Positions 63,798 through 64,000 of a stretch of DNA of 64,000 bases are shown here, in pieces. Made by a program: the position numbers and the translations under genes. This stretch comes from Streptomyces dengpaensis (GTDB lineage: Bacteria; Actinomycetota; Actinomycetes; Streptomycetales; Streptomycetaceae): NCBI RefSeq assembly GCF_002946835.1, contig NZ_CP026652.1, positions 2,232,001 through 2,296,000 on the forward strand. Direction: 5' to 3'. Numbering within the stretch: the first letter of the stretch is position 1; the number at the start of each line of letters is the position of its first letter. The notes below the pieces were generated by a model, which saw only the letters and a program-made list of their open reading frames with translations, ran no database searches and was not told the origin of the DNA.

Positions 63798-63837
63798 CCG
63801 TTCCGGTCCGCACCTCATCGGGTGCGGACCGGAACGG
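63798..63837 (+). terminator. Strong hairpin terminator
   Basis: A perfect 17-base-pair stem, CCGTTCCGGTCCGCACC with its complement, around a TCATCG loop. It lies between the gentisate operon region and the aldehyde dehydrogenase gene. Confidence 0.85.
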
Positions 63838-63882
63838 GCCCACATCGGCCCCATCCTGCCCAGCCTCGCTTCTGGAGTACTT

Positions 63883-64000
63883 ATGACCACCTCACCCGCC
63901 CTGCACTGGATCGACGGAGAGTGGGTCGACTCCGGCACGTATCACGACAGCTTTGACCCCGCTACGGGCAAGGTCATCGGCCAGTACGCCGAGGGCAGCA
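63883..64000 (+). CDS. Aldehyde dehydrogenase, N-terminal fragment
   Basis: The window ends 39 codons into this gene. The visible sequence (ALHWIDGEWVDSG, SFDPATGKVIGQYAEGS) is the standard N-terminus of NAD(P)-dependent aldehyde dehydrogenases. TGGAG precedes the ATG. Next to a 3-hydroxybenzoate pathway, an aromatic aldehyde such as 3-hydroxybenzaldehyde is a plausible substrate, but the fragment cannot show it. Confidence 0.85.
   Translation, partial: MTTSPALHWIDGEWVDSGTYHDSFDPATGKVIGQYAEGS

Overview
The window is high-GC DNA with frequent GTG starts, stop/start overlaps and purine-rich ribosome binding sites. The gene order parE, serine protease, hrdB, whiH ... recQ-like, rnhB ... nrdJ, nrdR, lexA, dinG and an IucA/IucC siderophore locus matches, from memory, the conserved chromosomal core of Streptomyces (the SCO58xx neighbourhood of S. 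coelicolor). Nothing in the window looks like a plasmid or phage.

Layout. 1-3044: tail of a citrate/C4-dicarboxylate-type two-component system facing an acetate-type symporter with its DUF485 partner. 3468-10199: cell-cycle and sigma-factor core (topoisomerase IV ParE, a small zinc protein, a secreted trypsin-like protease, the principal sigma factor HrdB, the sporulation regulator WhiH). 10362-17518: an ABC transporter fusion, a NUDIX/NrtR-type regulator, a glycogen-debranching-like gene broken by four frameshifts, and a DUF4192 gene. 17958-32262: an accessory island set between DUF4192 and recQ. It holds an exporter, a KS-AT-ACP polyketide synthase, an aminotransferase/monooxygenase/C-PCP-C synthetase without adenylation domain, an M18 aminopeptidase, a type II thioesterase, a stand-alone A-PCP protein, and a truncated argininosuccinate-synthase-like gene. 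32386-45713: recQ-like helicase, rnhB, a TetR/exporter pair with two clear operators, and miscellaneous conserved genes. 45932-53366: nrdJ/nrdR and lexA/dinG, with NrdR-type and SOS boxes. 53495-58324: an NIS siderophore operon. 58575-64000: an IclR regulator divergent from a complete 3-hydroxybenzoate/gentisate pathway, then the start of an aldehyde dehydrogenase.

How the island probably works (inference from domains). The KS-AT-ACP protein extends an acyl starter with malonate. The class III aminotransferase puts an amine on the beta carbon and the luciferase-like monooxygenase hydroxylates the alpha carbon. The result is an alpha-hydroxy-beta-amino acid, the warhead of bestatin, amastatin and microginin-type aminopeptidase inhibitors. 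Two condensation domains then add amino acids activated in trans by the single A domain. A zinc aminopeptidase translated in overlap with the synthetase is the natural candidate for self-protection. Two TTA codons in each megasynthase gene suggest bldA dependence. The right edge is broken, so the cluster may be incomplete here.

Limits. Family names rest on motif recognition by eye. Promoters, operators and terminators are pattern matches. Comparisons with S. coelicolor and with known natural products are from memory.
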